NCBI GenBank assembly: GCA_914767715.1
Contig: OU612066.1
Location: forward strand, 8,747,001 to 8,811,000
Direction: 5' to 3'
DNA: 64,000 nucleotides
From: Membranipora membranacea
Taxonomy: Eukaryota; Bryozoa; Gymnolaemata; Cheilostomatida; Membraniporidae
Shown here: one piece after another, positions 37,687 to 49,731 of the stretch
How positions within the stretch are numbered: position 1 is the stretch's first letter
Layout: each line of letters begins with the position of its first letter
Program-made: the position numbers and the translations under genes
The notes under the pieces: generated by a model
What the model was told of the DNA's origin: nothing
Databases searched by the model: none
The model's input: only the letters and a program-made list of their open reading frames with translations

Positions 37687-38214
37687 GTGCTCTGTGTATA
37701 TTTGTCAGATGTTGATCCGCCAAAGGAAGGCCGAGTGAGAAGGACACCTGTCCGGTTAGACGACTGTAATGGGACTGGTGTGATGTTATCCATAAAAGAG
37801 AAAAGTCACCAGCTTTATATGGAGGTTTTTGACCTGGCCAGGTTCGAGCAGAAGGGCATTGAATTGAAGGTTTATAAGAAGGACGACGACATTGTGAAAG
37901 ACGATATCACAACTGTGATAGCGTCTTATAAAAATAACCTAATAATAAACAAGTCATTATATCCTATCATATTCAAAATTTTGAAACTGATTGTAGTGTT
38001 ACCCACCACAAATGCGTCTAGTGAGCGCTCATTCTTTGCTCTCAGTAGGCCCAAGACAGCTGGGCGTACATCAATGATGCAGGATAGATTAAATCATCTA
38101 TTACTGCTACATGTTCACAAGAACAAAACGGATACACTGGACATTCAATCTGTCATCAGAGATTTTGTTCAGTGTCATCCAAGTAGAGAAAGTTCCATTG
38201 CGGTATATAAGTAA
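37687..38214 (+). pseudogene. hAT transposase C-terminal fragment (dimerisation domain)
   Basis: An open frame of 175 codons. The diagnostic part is VVLPTTNASSERSFFALSRP followed by DRLNHLLLLHVHKNKTDTLD, the hAT C-terminal dimerisation motif found in ZMYM1-like and related transposases. The RNase H-like catalytic core and the BED finger that should precede it are absent upstream, so the copy is truncated at its 5' side. No ends or 8-bp duplication were identified around it. It shows that hAT transposase genes are or were present in this genome, relevant to the 8-bp-duplication elements nearby. Confidence 0.85.
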
Positions 38215-38599
38215 GGCTTGGTCAATTCGATAGTTATGGATATATCAATATTTTTGTTGGCATAATATAAAGAATAATTGGTATAGACAGTTACAATAAA
38301 ACTCACACATAAACCCAAACCAGAAGATAGCCTTGTAATGCAAATAATAGTGTTCTTGTGCGATAATTTCGCCTTAAAAGCTCTGGCGTCCGGGGCTTAC
38401 AGCGCCCCCCCAAACCCCCCAGCTGGGTTGTGTGGCCACTTGGCTCTACCAACCAAAAGTTGAAGGATACCCCCCTGACCACGCGTTCACACTTATGCGT
38501 CACATGATCAAGGGGGGGGGGGGGGTTTGATGTTGCACTAAAAATGGTAAAATCCACTTTTGTAAAATGAACACCTGGGGCTGGTTTCAAAAAGGATTT

Positions 38600-38643
38600 G
38601 GCTAAAGCTCGGCTAAATTGTATTTAGCTGAGCTTTAGCCGGA
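38600..38643. repeat. Small hairpin and neighbouring G14/C12 tracts
   Basis: GGCTAAAGCTCGGCTAAAT pairs with ATTTAGCTGAGCTTTAGCC across a short loop. A run of 14 G is at 38512-38525 and a run of 12 C at 38806-38817. Confidence 0.6.
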
Positions 38644-39364
38644 TTTTTGCAGCCACTTAATCATGTTTCAATTAGACCCTGTCAAAACTCGGCTACAACT
38701 CCATAGCTAAGTAGATTGATATTCATTTTGGAGAAATCTCACATTATCACTAAATACCACATAGATTATGTTTCTGGGAGAAAGACACTGATAAAGTTGT
38801 CTGGGCCCCCCCCCCCCACCGAGACTTTTGCCCCTGACGGGGGGAAGTCTGAAAACAGTGCAGGATCTTGCTAGGGTTGTCTGCTCTTAGATATTACAAG
38901 TTAGAAAGGGGAGCACTAAAGCTGCAATATCTATGTGTTTCTATATTCATGCCACCTACTATATTGCTCCAGTTATGAGAGTTTTCCAGTCAGACTCTGG
39001 GAAAAGTAGCCTTATGTTTGGGAAATACCCATGAGCAGAGATATTCACTGCCAAGTAGTGAAGAAAAATCTCAGCCAGAATTTCTTTCATTTTAAATAAG
39101 GGCGGTCATTCATGACATTGACAAAAGGTCATACAATTCAATATTATTGGACCCTTAGGCTATATGGAAGTAAGTAATGTAGAAGGAATGAGATGAAAAA
39201 TCCAACCAAATCCTGCAAAATACATAGACTACTGATAAAGACAAGTGTTATATGTGTTCATCAATATTCTCAATTTCAGACTCTCATACAGTAAGTGAAA
39301 AAACTATTTCCTCTTTAGTTAAACAGCTAAAATTTTCGCAAATCTGTTTTCCTTATTTGTCAAG

Positions 39365-39936
39365 TTAAATGTGAAGGATCATATAAATTGCGGGTGTGTT
39401 GAGCATACAAGTGTGCGACCAATGACACTGATTAATGTTGTTGATTTTGCAGTGACAGCCTAGATCTACTTGGATTACATGGAATCGATCACACTCAAGT
39501 TTATCTCTGACAGTCAAATGCAGCTGCTTCTACTTGTTCTATCACCATGTACTGAGACATGACAGATGGCAAGAGGATATAGAGGAGATACCGGAAGACA
39601 TCCGTCTGAGATTTGATAGGCTAGAGTCTCAAGAGATATCTTACGAAGGCATGATGTTGAAATAACATGGGTTTGGTGTAACGTGTTGGCATTTTACCAT
39701 TTCACAATAACCAGTGTGTTCATCCTCCGAATCCCTGTGTACAGAACAGTGAAATTAAAGGATCCTGTTTAAAACAGTATGATAATTCCCTCCTTTTTTT
39801 CAGTTTTTATAGCTTCATTATAAGAAATGCTGTCAGCCCTGTTGGTGCACAACAGAGTGTCTCCACAAAAGCAAAAGAGAATCGTTGGGCATGTCACAAC
39901 AGGCCGATCACAGCGAGTTCCTCGGACGGCAACTGA
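39365..39936 (+). pseudogene. Asteroid-like pseudogene fragment: copies of exons 7 and 8 with their introns
   Basis: Bases 39453-39619 correspond to exon 7 of the complete asteroid-like gene: DSLDLLGLHGIDHT, then, after a one-base loss, SCFYLFYHHVLRH in another frame. The copy is 167 bases against 168. Its donor reads AG|GCTAGAG where the gene has AG|GTATGAG. Bases 39804-39936 correspond to exon 8: FYSFIIRNAVSPVGAQQSV, then a different C terminus to a stop at 39936. Intron sequence before exon 7 (including GCATACAAGTGTGCGACCAA) and after it also matches, so the copy arose by DNA duplication, not by reverse transcription. It lies on the opposite strand to the complete gene. Confidence 0.85.
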
Positions 39937-40249
39937 GTGTCTGGACAAGCAATAAGAAGACGGGTAATACAATCAGTAAACACAAACTCTGTCAAAATCG
40001 CAAATAATCGTTTTAAATAAATTATCTTTGGTCTATCAATGATAATGATAGAGAAAGGCAATGATAGTAGATTGCAGGTTAAGAAAATTGACCAGACGCA
40101 CATTGCACTGCCTTGTAGATAGTTAATGCCAACAATCAAGCGTGGTTTTATGTTGTACGTTTTCATTTGTTGGGAGGCACTAAGCCCAAGGCTGGTGATG
40201 TTGTGCAAACTACAAATCGCTTTGTTCTGCTAAATGACTCGGATTCATC

Positions 40250-41165
40250 ATATCCCTAACTGTTAGGGTTTAAATATATTTTTTATTTTTGTGTTTTTGT
40301 TAATTATATTGAATCATATCATTTGACTGGTTGTTAAATCTGATACTGAATTTAATTTCACATAGAAGCCGGCTTTATTGGGAAACATGTTATAATGTTT
40401 CAATCTTGTCCTATTCTGTTGTTACAATGTCAATACAACAGGTCATCACTTCAATAAAATACCGTAATACATATTACAACAAATTAGTTTGTGATTTTGA
40501 CAGAAAGGCACTCCAGCACAATCAGTCACTTACACTCGTGATAACCTGTGGTCTCATAGGTGAACTACAATCTTAACATACCATCTTTAGCAGCCTACAG
40601 CAATTTTTAAAAACATATTGTCGGTTGGGGACTGAAGGCACCTTAGCGTTTGACCTACAAAATTTCTGAGCCTTCAGTCTCTATACCACCCCAAATATGT
40701 TTTGAAAAATCCTGTGGGCTGCTCACTTGTCTTTCTCATCCCAATGTAGGTGAAAAACAATTGACCACCTTCCTGTGTATGGAGGAGTTGGTCACAAAGA
40801 GGGCTTCCCCCAAACACAACTGTCTGTGTGATCTTCATACCAGACTGATCTGGTTTGCGAGCAACTTTTATAGCATTCTATCTATATATCCGAATTCTGA
40901 TATAAATTTAATTAGACCAGAACTAAGAGTTGTTAGCAGACAATTGAAAAAGTCATTCAATGTGTTCAAATGTGCATTGAAACGAACTGATGGAGGACAC
41001 TAGCAATTTATATTCGAGATAATTCTTCTGTTTATTCCTACTAGGCATTTGTTAACCTCAAGCTTTAATGCTGTCTGTTTTACTTGCATATTTTTACGTG
41101 TGCAGATATGCAAATGTAAGAAAATATATTTTGGGTTGTAACGGCTAGAACTATGAGACTTGAGA
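40250..41165 (+). repeat. Segmental repeat unit, copy 1, with a 117-codon frame
   Basis: Unit contains GGTTGTTAAATC, TTGAAAAATCCTGT, CCAATGTAGGTGAA and TGTATGGAGGAGTTGGTCAC in fixed order; later copies repeat them. The frame 40650-41003 encodes FLCMEELVTKRASPKHNCLC. A possible acceptor (CCAATGTAG|GTGAA) precedes it. No known domain recognised. Coding status uncertain. Confidence 0.7.
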
Positions 41166-41399
41166 TGTTAATTGAGTGTGGATCTGTTCCACTTTAGTTT
41201 TGCCACCCTTTTGACCTTTGGATCAGATAGTTTCACACATTTAGGGCTCCAGTTTATACGCAGTTTCTCGTCTGCGACATATCACACCCTCTATTTTACA
41301 TGCCATAAAAGACAAGTCAAAATTTTACAGCACAAACGCCATCGATGCCTCTATTTAGTAGATAGCTAGTCACTAAGGAAGCTTTTTGTTTTGCACTTT

Positions 41400-42060
41400 T
41401 ATTTTTTGATAATCTTATGTTAATTATATTGAAACATTCATTTGAATGGTTGTTAAATCGGATACTGAATTTAATTTTATGTACAAGCCGGGTGTATCGC
41501 ATACCATGTTATGATGTTTTAATCTTGTCCTGTTCAATTGATAAAATGACTGTAATATTACAAGTTATGACTTCAATAACACACCATATTACCACGAGTC
41601 AGATGGCAATTTTGATAGACATGAACATCAGCACAATCAGTCCACTTCATTTGTGACACACTAAACTAATGGTAAACTAAACTTACCATCTTAAGCAGCC
41701 TACAGGAGTTGTAAAAAAATATTGTGGGTTGGGGACTGAACAAAACCATAGTGTTTGAAACACCCAATTCCAGAGTCTTCAGTCTATATACCGCCCCCCA
41801 ATATGTTTTGAAAAATCTGGTAGGTCATTAACTTGTCGCTCTCTGCCCAATGTAGGTGAACAACAATTTACCACCTTCCTGTGTATGGAGGAGTTTGCCA
41901 CAATGAGGGCTTCCCCCAAACATAACTGTCTGTGTGATCTTCATACCAGACTGATCTTGTTTAGGAGAAAATTCTATAGCATTATATCTGTAATTTTACA
42001 GCAAAAACATAATAGATGCACTCTGATTATTGCAGATTGGTAATCATTCGTATGGGCGAT
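41400..42060 (+). repeat. Segmental repeat unit, copy 2
   Basis: Same order of blocks as copy 1, with small indels; encodes FLCMEEFATMRASPKHNCLC in one frame. Ends with AGCAAAAACATAATAGATGC, which recurs at 45255. Confidence 0.7.
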
Positions 42061-42469
42061 CAGGTGCGATGTGTTGTACGTGGTATAGTTGGTTATGGGT
42101 CATGCAAGGGCGGGAGTGGGCGTGACATGGGCGATGCACACTCCCGAAATGACCACTTACGGCTAGTTCCTGGCCATCAACATTCAAAACAGCTGGGAGT
42201 ACACTAGTTTTTTTTTTACTAATCAATATCCATTTGCAATAATAATTTTTACTAATTTACAAATATCCATTTCTCGTTTTGGGTTTCCTTGCACTGTCCA
42301 TAACTATGTGTAAAATAATCTTTCTCTGCTTTATTTATTTAAAAAATCACAAAACTGTGAATAAAATGCGTGGAGAAGTGAGAGCAATTGGAAAACCGTT
42401 CCTAGATTGAAGTCCTATCTAAATTGTAAACATGTGAGTTTGGACAGGCGTGTATCGTTATGAAATTGA

Positions 42470-43345
42470 TGAGAAATCTTATTGAGCCAAAATTTACTGT
42501 CACTCAGCTTTTTATTTCTATACAGACTAATAAAATCTTTCTAACTATGATACTTTCGTCGATGGAAGCTCATAGTAAGCGGTGATGAAAATTTGCAACA
42601 GCTTGAATTTGACTTGTTGTGTCCAGTTGTCAGTGATGAATGTGGGTTGCTGATGATGACATCAGCAGCCCTGACATCGACATCAGGGGAACGTCAGCGT
42701 TTATGTGGAATAACCATGAAGGAAAATAATACGATTTAGCCACCAACATCTGACGACCAAGCAATGGTCTTCATGAAGTGTAATTGGATATTTCCATGAA
42801 TTAAAACAACAAGAAAGTATATTGCATATATTTTTGGATTTAAGAGAGAAATTCACAACCAGATTTTACAAGTTTAAGGAACTGGCATCCATCTTTAATC
42901 TGCATGATGAAAATTTAATTCTTGCTCTTTCCCATACAAGTAGAATTTCTAGGCAATCTAGTGTCAGTGGTAGAAAGCACTTCGTCATTTGGCAACAAAT
43001 ATTGGTCAGACTTGGTGGATGATCTCTTGTTGAAAAGGATACTCTGGCAGTTGTGAAATGTTCAGGCTAAATCAGGCTAAAATTTTGAAAATGAATGAAG
43101 ATCAAATGTAAAATTGAGATTTAAAGATTTGGAGATCGAGCACAGATCAACTATCTATTCAGCCTTGTTCGATTCAGGAGAATTGTTGAATTATTACCAT
43201 CTGCGATCTTTTAGGTGTGTAATGTTAAACATGATCTGATATGCCATAATAATTCTTCAGTTCAAATTTGAAATAAGTTAATGAACAACCAGTGATAGCA
43301 CAACTGCTTCAATATCTAAAATCTTTTTTTGTTGGAAATTTGGTC
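42470..43345 (+). repeat. Arm of a large inverted duplication (partner 47870-48480)
   Basis: AAGTATATTGCATATATTTT and GATATTTCCATGAATT in this arm occur in inverse orientation near 48170-48230. TGATATGCCATAATAATTCT near 43238 is matched inverse near 47940. The match is interrupted and diverged. Confidence 0.65.
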
Positions 43346-43379
43346 CTAGGCATTTTCACCATAATATATTCATATACTG

Positions 43380-44274
43380 ATACAGATAACTTGGACTGGT
43401 TGTTAAATCTGATCTGAATTGAATTTTATGTACGAGCCGGGTGTATTGCATACTATGTTATGATGTTGGAATTTTTCCGTCAGTTGGCAATTTTGATAGA
43501 CACTCACACCAGCACAATCAGTCCACTAAATTTGTGACAAACTGTGATCTAAACTTACTATCTTAAGCAGCCTACAGGAGTTTTAAAAACATATCTGGGG
43601 ATGGGAACTGAACAAAACCTTAGCGTTTGAACCACCGAATTCCTAAGTCTTTAGTCTAAATACCGCCCTCAATATGTTTTGAAAAATCCTGTAGGCCGTT
43701 AACTTGTCGCTCTCTGCCCAATGTAGGTGAACAACAATTACCATCTTCCTGTGTATGGAGGAGTTGGTCACAATGAGGGCTTCCCCCAATCATAACTGTC
43801 TGTGTGATCTACATACCAGACTGATGTTGTTTAAGAGAAAATTCTATAGCTTTATATCCGCATACCCAAAATCTGATATAAATACAATTAGACCAGGACT
43901 GTGTGTACAGTCTACATACCAGACTGATCTGATTGAGAGCAACTTCTGTATATCTGTATATCTGTATATCTGTGTATCCAAAATACGATATAACCTTGAT
44001 TAGACCTGGACTCAGAGTTGATAGATATAGGCAATTGCAAAGTCATCAAGTTTGTTTAAATGTGCATTGAAACAAACTGCTGGAGGAGCCTAGGTATTTT
44101 TATGTGAACATTTGAGATATTTCTTCTGTTTGTCTCTACCAGTTATTTTGTTAAATGTCATTTGTGTCTGATGGATTCATATGTGACTTTTACTGGTACA
44201 TGGATTAACAGGGGATTATTACACTTGCAGCAATGAGAATGTAAGAAAATAATTTTTGGTTTTAATGTCTAGAA
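43380..44274 (+). repeat. Segmental repeat unit, copy 3 (interrupted by a hAT-type element)
   Basis: Same blocks as copies 1 and 2, including a frame with MEELVTMRASPNHNCLC. It is cut at GTCTAGAA by the element at 44275-45148 and resumes after it to about 45300. Confidence 0.7.
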
Positions 44275-45148
44275 CAGCTGTGGGCAACCTGCGGCCTTTT
44301 TGCCAGTGCGGCCTAATGGGTAATCTCTTGCGGCCTAATTGTGGCCTTATGCCTGTAAAACGTTTTATACATTAATTTTGATTCCCCTTTTTTTATGTGG
44401 AGAACCAAGTATGCATAGCGCTCTGTAAGCTCAAGATATTTCTAAATAGTGGCCATTTTGTATTATGCATCTAGTTAGCTTCCCAGCCACTCTTACTACT
44501 TTATCAAGTTGTTGTCCTTTCGAAATAACACAAAACAGTGTCTTTTGAATGTTAAAATTACAAGTTTCTCTAACATTATAGTAATTTTTTTTTTTGCAAA
44601 ACAGTCTCTGTGGACAATAATTCCCTTTGTGACAAGTGCTCCTGCATATTGGCTGAAATGTTCCATATTGAATTCTTCATTTCACAATCATTTGCGAAAA
44701 TTTCCCTCCTTTGAGAGAGGGCGGGAGCTGTAAGGTGAAAACATTGACAGTACACGAAAAATACTTCCTTCTCCAACAAAACAGTCCTGTATGAAATTTA
44801 TTTACACTTTAACCCCTGGGAGGGCGCTACAGCACCCCTCTCGCACCTACCCTGCGCTTTAATCATACACATGAAACATGGGGATACAGACATGTACACA
44901 ATCAAATCATGAGGTAAAATGACATCACAAAACTCAAGAAGATTAGATAAACAAGTTTTTCTGCTGAGTTGATGGCTTTTGCGACATACTGCAGTTTTTA
45001 GACATAAATCTGTTTTAGTTTTTACAAAATAGGAAGTGTCAAAATTGCTACTCCAGTTCCAATTTTATCCCTGAAAGATATGTTGCGGCCTTTTGAGTTG
45101 AGCCGGCGTAAAATGTGGCCTTTTTCAAGAAAAAGTTGCCCACCCATG
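44275..45148. mobile_element. Non-autonomous hAT-type transposon (874 bp), 8-bp target duplication GTCTAGAA
   Basis: Left end CAGCTGTGGGCAACCTGCGG; right end read inward CATGGGTGGGCAACTTTTTC. CA-x-x-x-GTGGGCAAC ends are typical of hAT elements. GTCTAGAA flanks both sides (44267-44274 and 45149-45156). Internal sequence repeats GCGGCCT near both ends and has no transposase frame. The uninterrupted sibling repeat near 41140 shows the empty site. Confidence 0.88.
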
Positions 45149-45859
45149 GTCTAGAACAATGTCACAAGTTTTACACAATTAATTAGGGCAATTGGCGGTC
45201 GGCGATATATCATATCCTTTACGTTAAATGTCAACAAAAAACATATTTTTGAGCAAAAACATAATAGATGCACTTCGATTATATCAGATTGGCAATCATT
45301 AGATCTGCTGCTTCCTAATTAAGAAAACTTAGATGTATGTCCAAACTTTGTAAGGCTTCAATTATAGAATACAAGAGCCAGAAACACAAAATAAAAAAAG
45401 CAGTGTGTTCAAATGTCTGTTGACTACAGTTATTCTCGTTGGTCCTCAACATATTTTCATAATTATAGTAAATGTAGCTAGTACTCTTAAATCTAGGCAG
45501 TATCTGAAGTATCTGCCATCTGATACCACTCGAGTTACAAACCACGACTCTTTCTTGGCTCTCTTCTCCCTATTTGGTAGGTGAAGTCTCTGCATGCTAG
45601 CTCCATCAAACAAAAAGAAAGGGGTGATTTTTGCAGACTTGAAGCCGTTGCAAAATACCATTACTATAGTCACATCCATGCAATAATCACCGCCACTATG
45701 AACAGAGAAGCTCAAGAATGAGTGAATAAGTTGTTTCCACGATGGAAATATCGTAGTGAGAAAGGTTTCAGCTCAATAAAATTTCTCATCAATATCAGAA
45801 CAGTACACAATACACAATACGCGCATTTCTAAATTCGTATGAGAACGTTTTAGCCGGAA

Positions 45860-46130
45860 CTTATTCAATTGTGGAATGTTTTTCTATTGCGAGAACTTTG
45901 TGTCTGAACAACCAAAATTCCTGAGTCTTCAGTCACGCTATTGCCCCTAATATGATTTGAAAAATCCTGTAGGCTGCTAAAATGTGGCTCTCGACTGAAT
46001 GTAGGAGAAAAACAATCTACCAACATCCTGTGTATGGAGGAGTTTGTCACAATGGGGGCTTCCCACAAACATGCCTGTCTGAACAACCTACATACCAGAC
46101 TGATCTGGTTTAATGCTGCCTGTGGATATA
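45860..46130 (+). repeat. Segmental repeat unit, copy 4 (partial)
   Basis: Contains TTTGAAAAATCCTGTAGGCT, TGTATGGAGGAGTTTGTCAC and the CATACCAGACTGATCTGG block, then changes to the inverted copy within 30 bases. Confidence 0.7.
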
Positions 46131-46144
46131 TACATATATAGATA

Positions 46145-46985
46145 GAATGCTATAGAGGTTGCTCTCAAACCAGAATAGTCTGGTATGTAGATCACACAGA
46201 CAGTTATGTTTGGGGGAAGCCCTCATTGTTACAAGCTCCTCCATGCACAGGATGGAGGTTAGTGTTGTATTGAGCCAGCAAAAATGAAAATGAGCCGAGC
46301 CACTGAAATTTCCCTAAATTCGGGTACGAGTCAGGTCGAGTCGAAAAGAGCGTGTGAAATGGATTTTTATTACATTACGACTTCATAAGTCGATGTCCTG
46401 CTCCTACACTGTCTTCAGATATCACAATTGAAAAAGAATGATGGATATTTATCCACTAATGACTAGTGCAATTAGCTAATAGTACATGTTAAGTTTGATT
46501 TAGTTTGTAATATATCATCTAGACATAATGAACTATGTTGAGACCAAGTTTCATCAAATTCTGTCAAGTATTTATCGAATTATAGATGAAGTCTGAAGAA
46601 AGCTTTATCTAGTGTTGTAAGCCGTTCATAATAATCACAGCAATAGCATGACTAATAGCTATAAATGTGTTATCAACGTATAGTCTCTATTTCCGGAATC
46701 ATCACCTAAAATCCATAGCATCTTGGTTAAGATCATGGACTGTAGTGCACTAGGTAGGTCTCAGGTTCTTTTGACTAGGTCGCAGTATTTTGACCATCAC
46801 TGTAGTAGTTGAGACCCGTTAGGATGTAGACCTCTGACCCGACTTGACCCTAACATGACCCGACCACAGAAACCCGAAACCTGACCCGTTGACTGGACCC
46901 TGAATACAACACTCATGGAGGTAAATTGTTTTTCGCCTACATTGGGCAGAGAGCAACAAATTAGCAGCCTACAGGACCACAGGAA
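46145..46985 (-). repeat. Segmental repeat unit, copy 5, inverted and split by a hAT-type element
   Basis: 46145-46259 and 46915-46985 are the reverse complement of the unit: GGTTGCTCTCAAACCAGA, GGGGAAGCCCTCATTG, and after the insertion AATTGTTTTTCGCCTACATT. It meets copy 4 head to head. Confidence 0.7.
46260..46914. mobile_element. Non-autonomous hAT-type transposon (655 bp), 8-bp target duplication ATGGAGGT
   Basis: Terminal inverted repeats TAGTGTTGTATTGAG (left) and GAGTGTTGTATTCAG (right, read inward). ATGGAGGT is at 46252-46259 and 46915-46922. Removing the element and one duplication restores the repeat sequence seen in the other copies. Subterminal ends are rich in GACCCG/GTCGGG-like motifs, frequent in hAT elements. 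No transposase frame. Confidence 0.92.
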
Positions 46986-47125
46986 ATCACGGGTGTAAAG
47001 GACTGATGATGGTAGTTACTTATACCAATAGAGTAATAGGACAACATGGCTGTTGGGTATATATATATGGGATGTTTGCTCAGAAATAATCATTCGCTGC
47101 TTGTAGTCTTCACATCATCTTCATA

Positions 47126-47675
47126 ATGAGAGTTCTAGAAGCTTTAGTGGTTGTTGGTTTTATAAGCTTGTGCAGCTCTGCAAGTATTCCATCAGTTCAG
47201 AAAAGAAATGCATATGGATGAGCTCATCTCAATTGATCATCCTCCTGCATAATCAGAAACACTGGAATCAATCACTAAAGAGCCTCATGTTATTTATCGG
47301 TCGGTCGGGTCGGTCGATGATTCTCTTCTATGTAATCAGTGAATTCAAACTGATTTTTAGCTGACATGTCTCTTTTATAATGATGATAAGTTTGTGACTT
47401 GTTATGATGACACTATATAAATTTTATTGCATTTTCTGTACTGTCAGGTCAAGGAGTCAGAGTTAGAGTTAGAGTTAGTTGTCTCTAACTCCTTGGTCAG
47501 ATCTAATTTATACGTTAAATTGTATCTTGATCGACAAATTATAAAGTACATGTAATCACAAATGAAAATACAAACTTCTTGAATTTTTATGAATCACTTG
47601 TAACAAGTTACGCTTATATTTATTTCAGGGCAGCTATCAGATGGCTCAACAAGCGGTCTGGCTGAAGATTGCTAG
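47126..47675 (+). CDS. Possible short secreted peptide gene
   Basis: ATG at 47126 opens MRVLEALVVVGFISLCSSAS, a good signal peptide, preceded 70 bases earlier by a TATATATATA stretch. Unspliced it ends after 31 codons (…QKRNAYG). A terminal exon may start at 47629 after TTATTTCAG and encode QLSDGSTSGLAEDC then TAG, followed by AATAAA at 47710. A weak donor (GCAA|GTATTC) in exon 1 would join the two in frame, giving about 34 residues; another middle exon is possible. The KR in the unspliced version could be a processing site. Could equally be chance. Confidence 0.3.
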
Positions 47676-47869
47676 ATCACATATAAAACTTACATTGTTA
47701 TGTAATGTTAATAAAATGAGTCACTCAAAACATTGTATTTTCTCTCAATCCATGACAGACATAATTACCCTTGTGATATTTTAATTTAGTCTCTCTCTTT
47801 ACTCTATATGTTCTTACATCTCATCTAGCCAATGCATTTAATGCAGGCTTACATTTAGTTACCGCCAAG

Positions 47870-48480
47870 GTAAGGTATAGGAGTTGTGCTCTCACTGGTT
47901 GTACATTAACTTTATTTCAAATTTGAACTGAAGAATGATTATGGCATATCAGATCACCGAAAATGATTGCAGATGGTTATAATTTGATAATTCTACTGAA
48001 TTGAAGAAGGTTGAATTTATAGTTGATGAAGCTTTTTCCCTGTGTTCAATCATGAAATCTCAATTTGACGCTTGATCTTTAATAATCTTCAACATCTTAG
48101 CATGTAACTTTGACAACCATCAAAGGATCCTTTATAATTGGACATCATCCACCAAGTCAGTTCAATATTTGTTGGCAAATATATGCAATATATTTTCTTG
48201 CTGTTTAGGTCATGGAAATATCACTTCAAATACAGCTCATAAACCCAGCAATGATGCTAGGTCGTCAGATTTTATTGGCCAAATTGCAACATTATTATTC
48301 ATTGCTATTTCAAATCGGGTAAATCGATCGTAGCATGAAGTCATTACCATCACTATTAACTGGGCAATCCAAGGCAAATGCAAGCTGTTGCAAAAGTTCA
48401 TTACTATTGTCGAAATAAAGCAATAATCACGGTAGTTAGAAAGATTTTACCAGTCTGTGTATAAAGAATGATGGTATGTT
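47870..48480 (-). repeat. Second arm of the large inverted duplication
   Basis: Reverse-complement match to parts of 42470-43345, with about 5 kb between the arms. Interrupted by small indels. Confidence 0.6.
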
Positions 48481-49731
48481 TCAGCTCAAAAAAAATTGAT
48501 CTTTATTATAACAATAAGCATGCATGTCCAAACCAACATCAGTATTTTTTAGCTAGGACATATTATTCAATAGTGGAATTTTATTTCAATTTCTCTGAGT
48601 TGTCCATGCATTACGTTCACAAGGTTTTGAAAACAGAAAATTTTTTACTTGCAATCACTGAAGGAGTTAAGAGTAGTTAGAGACTGCATTCTGACTACCA
48701 ACCCAATTAAAGTTTAAATTTTCTTGAATCATTTTTGAGCCAGAAAGGTCAGCCATAAAATAATTTTATTTTTGTGGTAAAAGTTAAATTGACAATTTTG
48801 TTTTATAGCAACAATAACCACAGAGTTCTATATTTTTACTAGTCAGTCGAAATTTTTACATATGTGATAAAATTGTTTTGTTTTGTGCACGAAAAAGAAA
48901 ATGTTATAATAAATGGCTTAGGCAGCTGACAAGGTGTTTGGTGCTCAGCAATAAAAATTTCTTCATGAAAGTCCACACCAAATATTTAGAGCTAGTGGCA
49001 TAATTCGGTGTGGTTCAACATGAGCTAAATCTGTGTTCAACTCATACCATATAATAGCTATTGAATTAAAATTAAATTTTAACTGAAAACATTTCAAGTA
49101 ATAATGGTGAATCTCACAATATAGGCATCTCAATAATCCTGCATGGATCTTATCAATAATTTTGTTTTGTGCAAGATATCCTTTTGTGAATTCTGAGACT
49201 GAAAACTCTATCTTCATGACATTCTATGATGAATCTGAGTCATTTAGCAGAGCAAAGCGATTTGTGGTTTGTGCAATGTTACCAGCCTTGGTCTTAGCGC
49301 CTCCCTACAAATAAAACACCATACTGACTCTCGTGATCTGACTGGGCATGTAGATCACTGATAAACTAGGCTATCATTACCACAAAGCAGGTGTCGTAAG
49401 GCTAAGTATGCATCATGCGTGACTTGAATTTGCGCATGTGCAAGAACAATGAGTTTAGTTTGGGTTCTGATTACAACTTTGGGAAGGGGATATGAGACAT
49501 ACCCTGCATAAACTGTCAATCAAACTCAGCTAATAATGACAAGAGAGGATAACTATCAATAACAAATCCGCACGCTTTGGGGAGTCATGTCAAGTCACCA
49601 GAGCAGGTAGCCAATCAGATGGCTTCGGAATTCCGAGACTCAATTTTGCAGAGATCAGCTCATGCCCAGAGCTGAGCATGCGCAGAATGATAAAACACAT
49701 ACCAAATACAACCATGCTTGTTTGTTGGCAT
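48481..49731. other. Intergenic stretch with no supportable gene
   Basis: Only short frames without motifs. The TSD of the following transposon begins at 49724. Confidence 0.45.

Noticed and set aside
48468-48680. 70-codon plus-strand frame
   Set aside because: Starts in repeat-derived sequence and has no motif.
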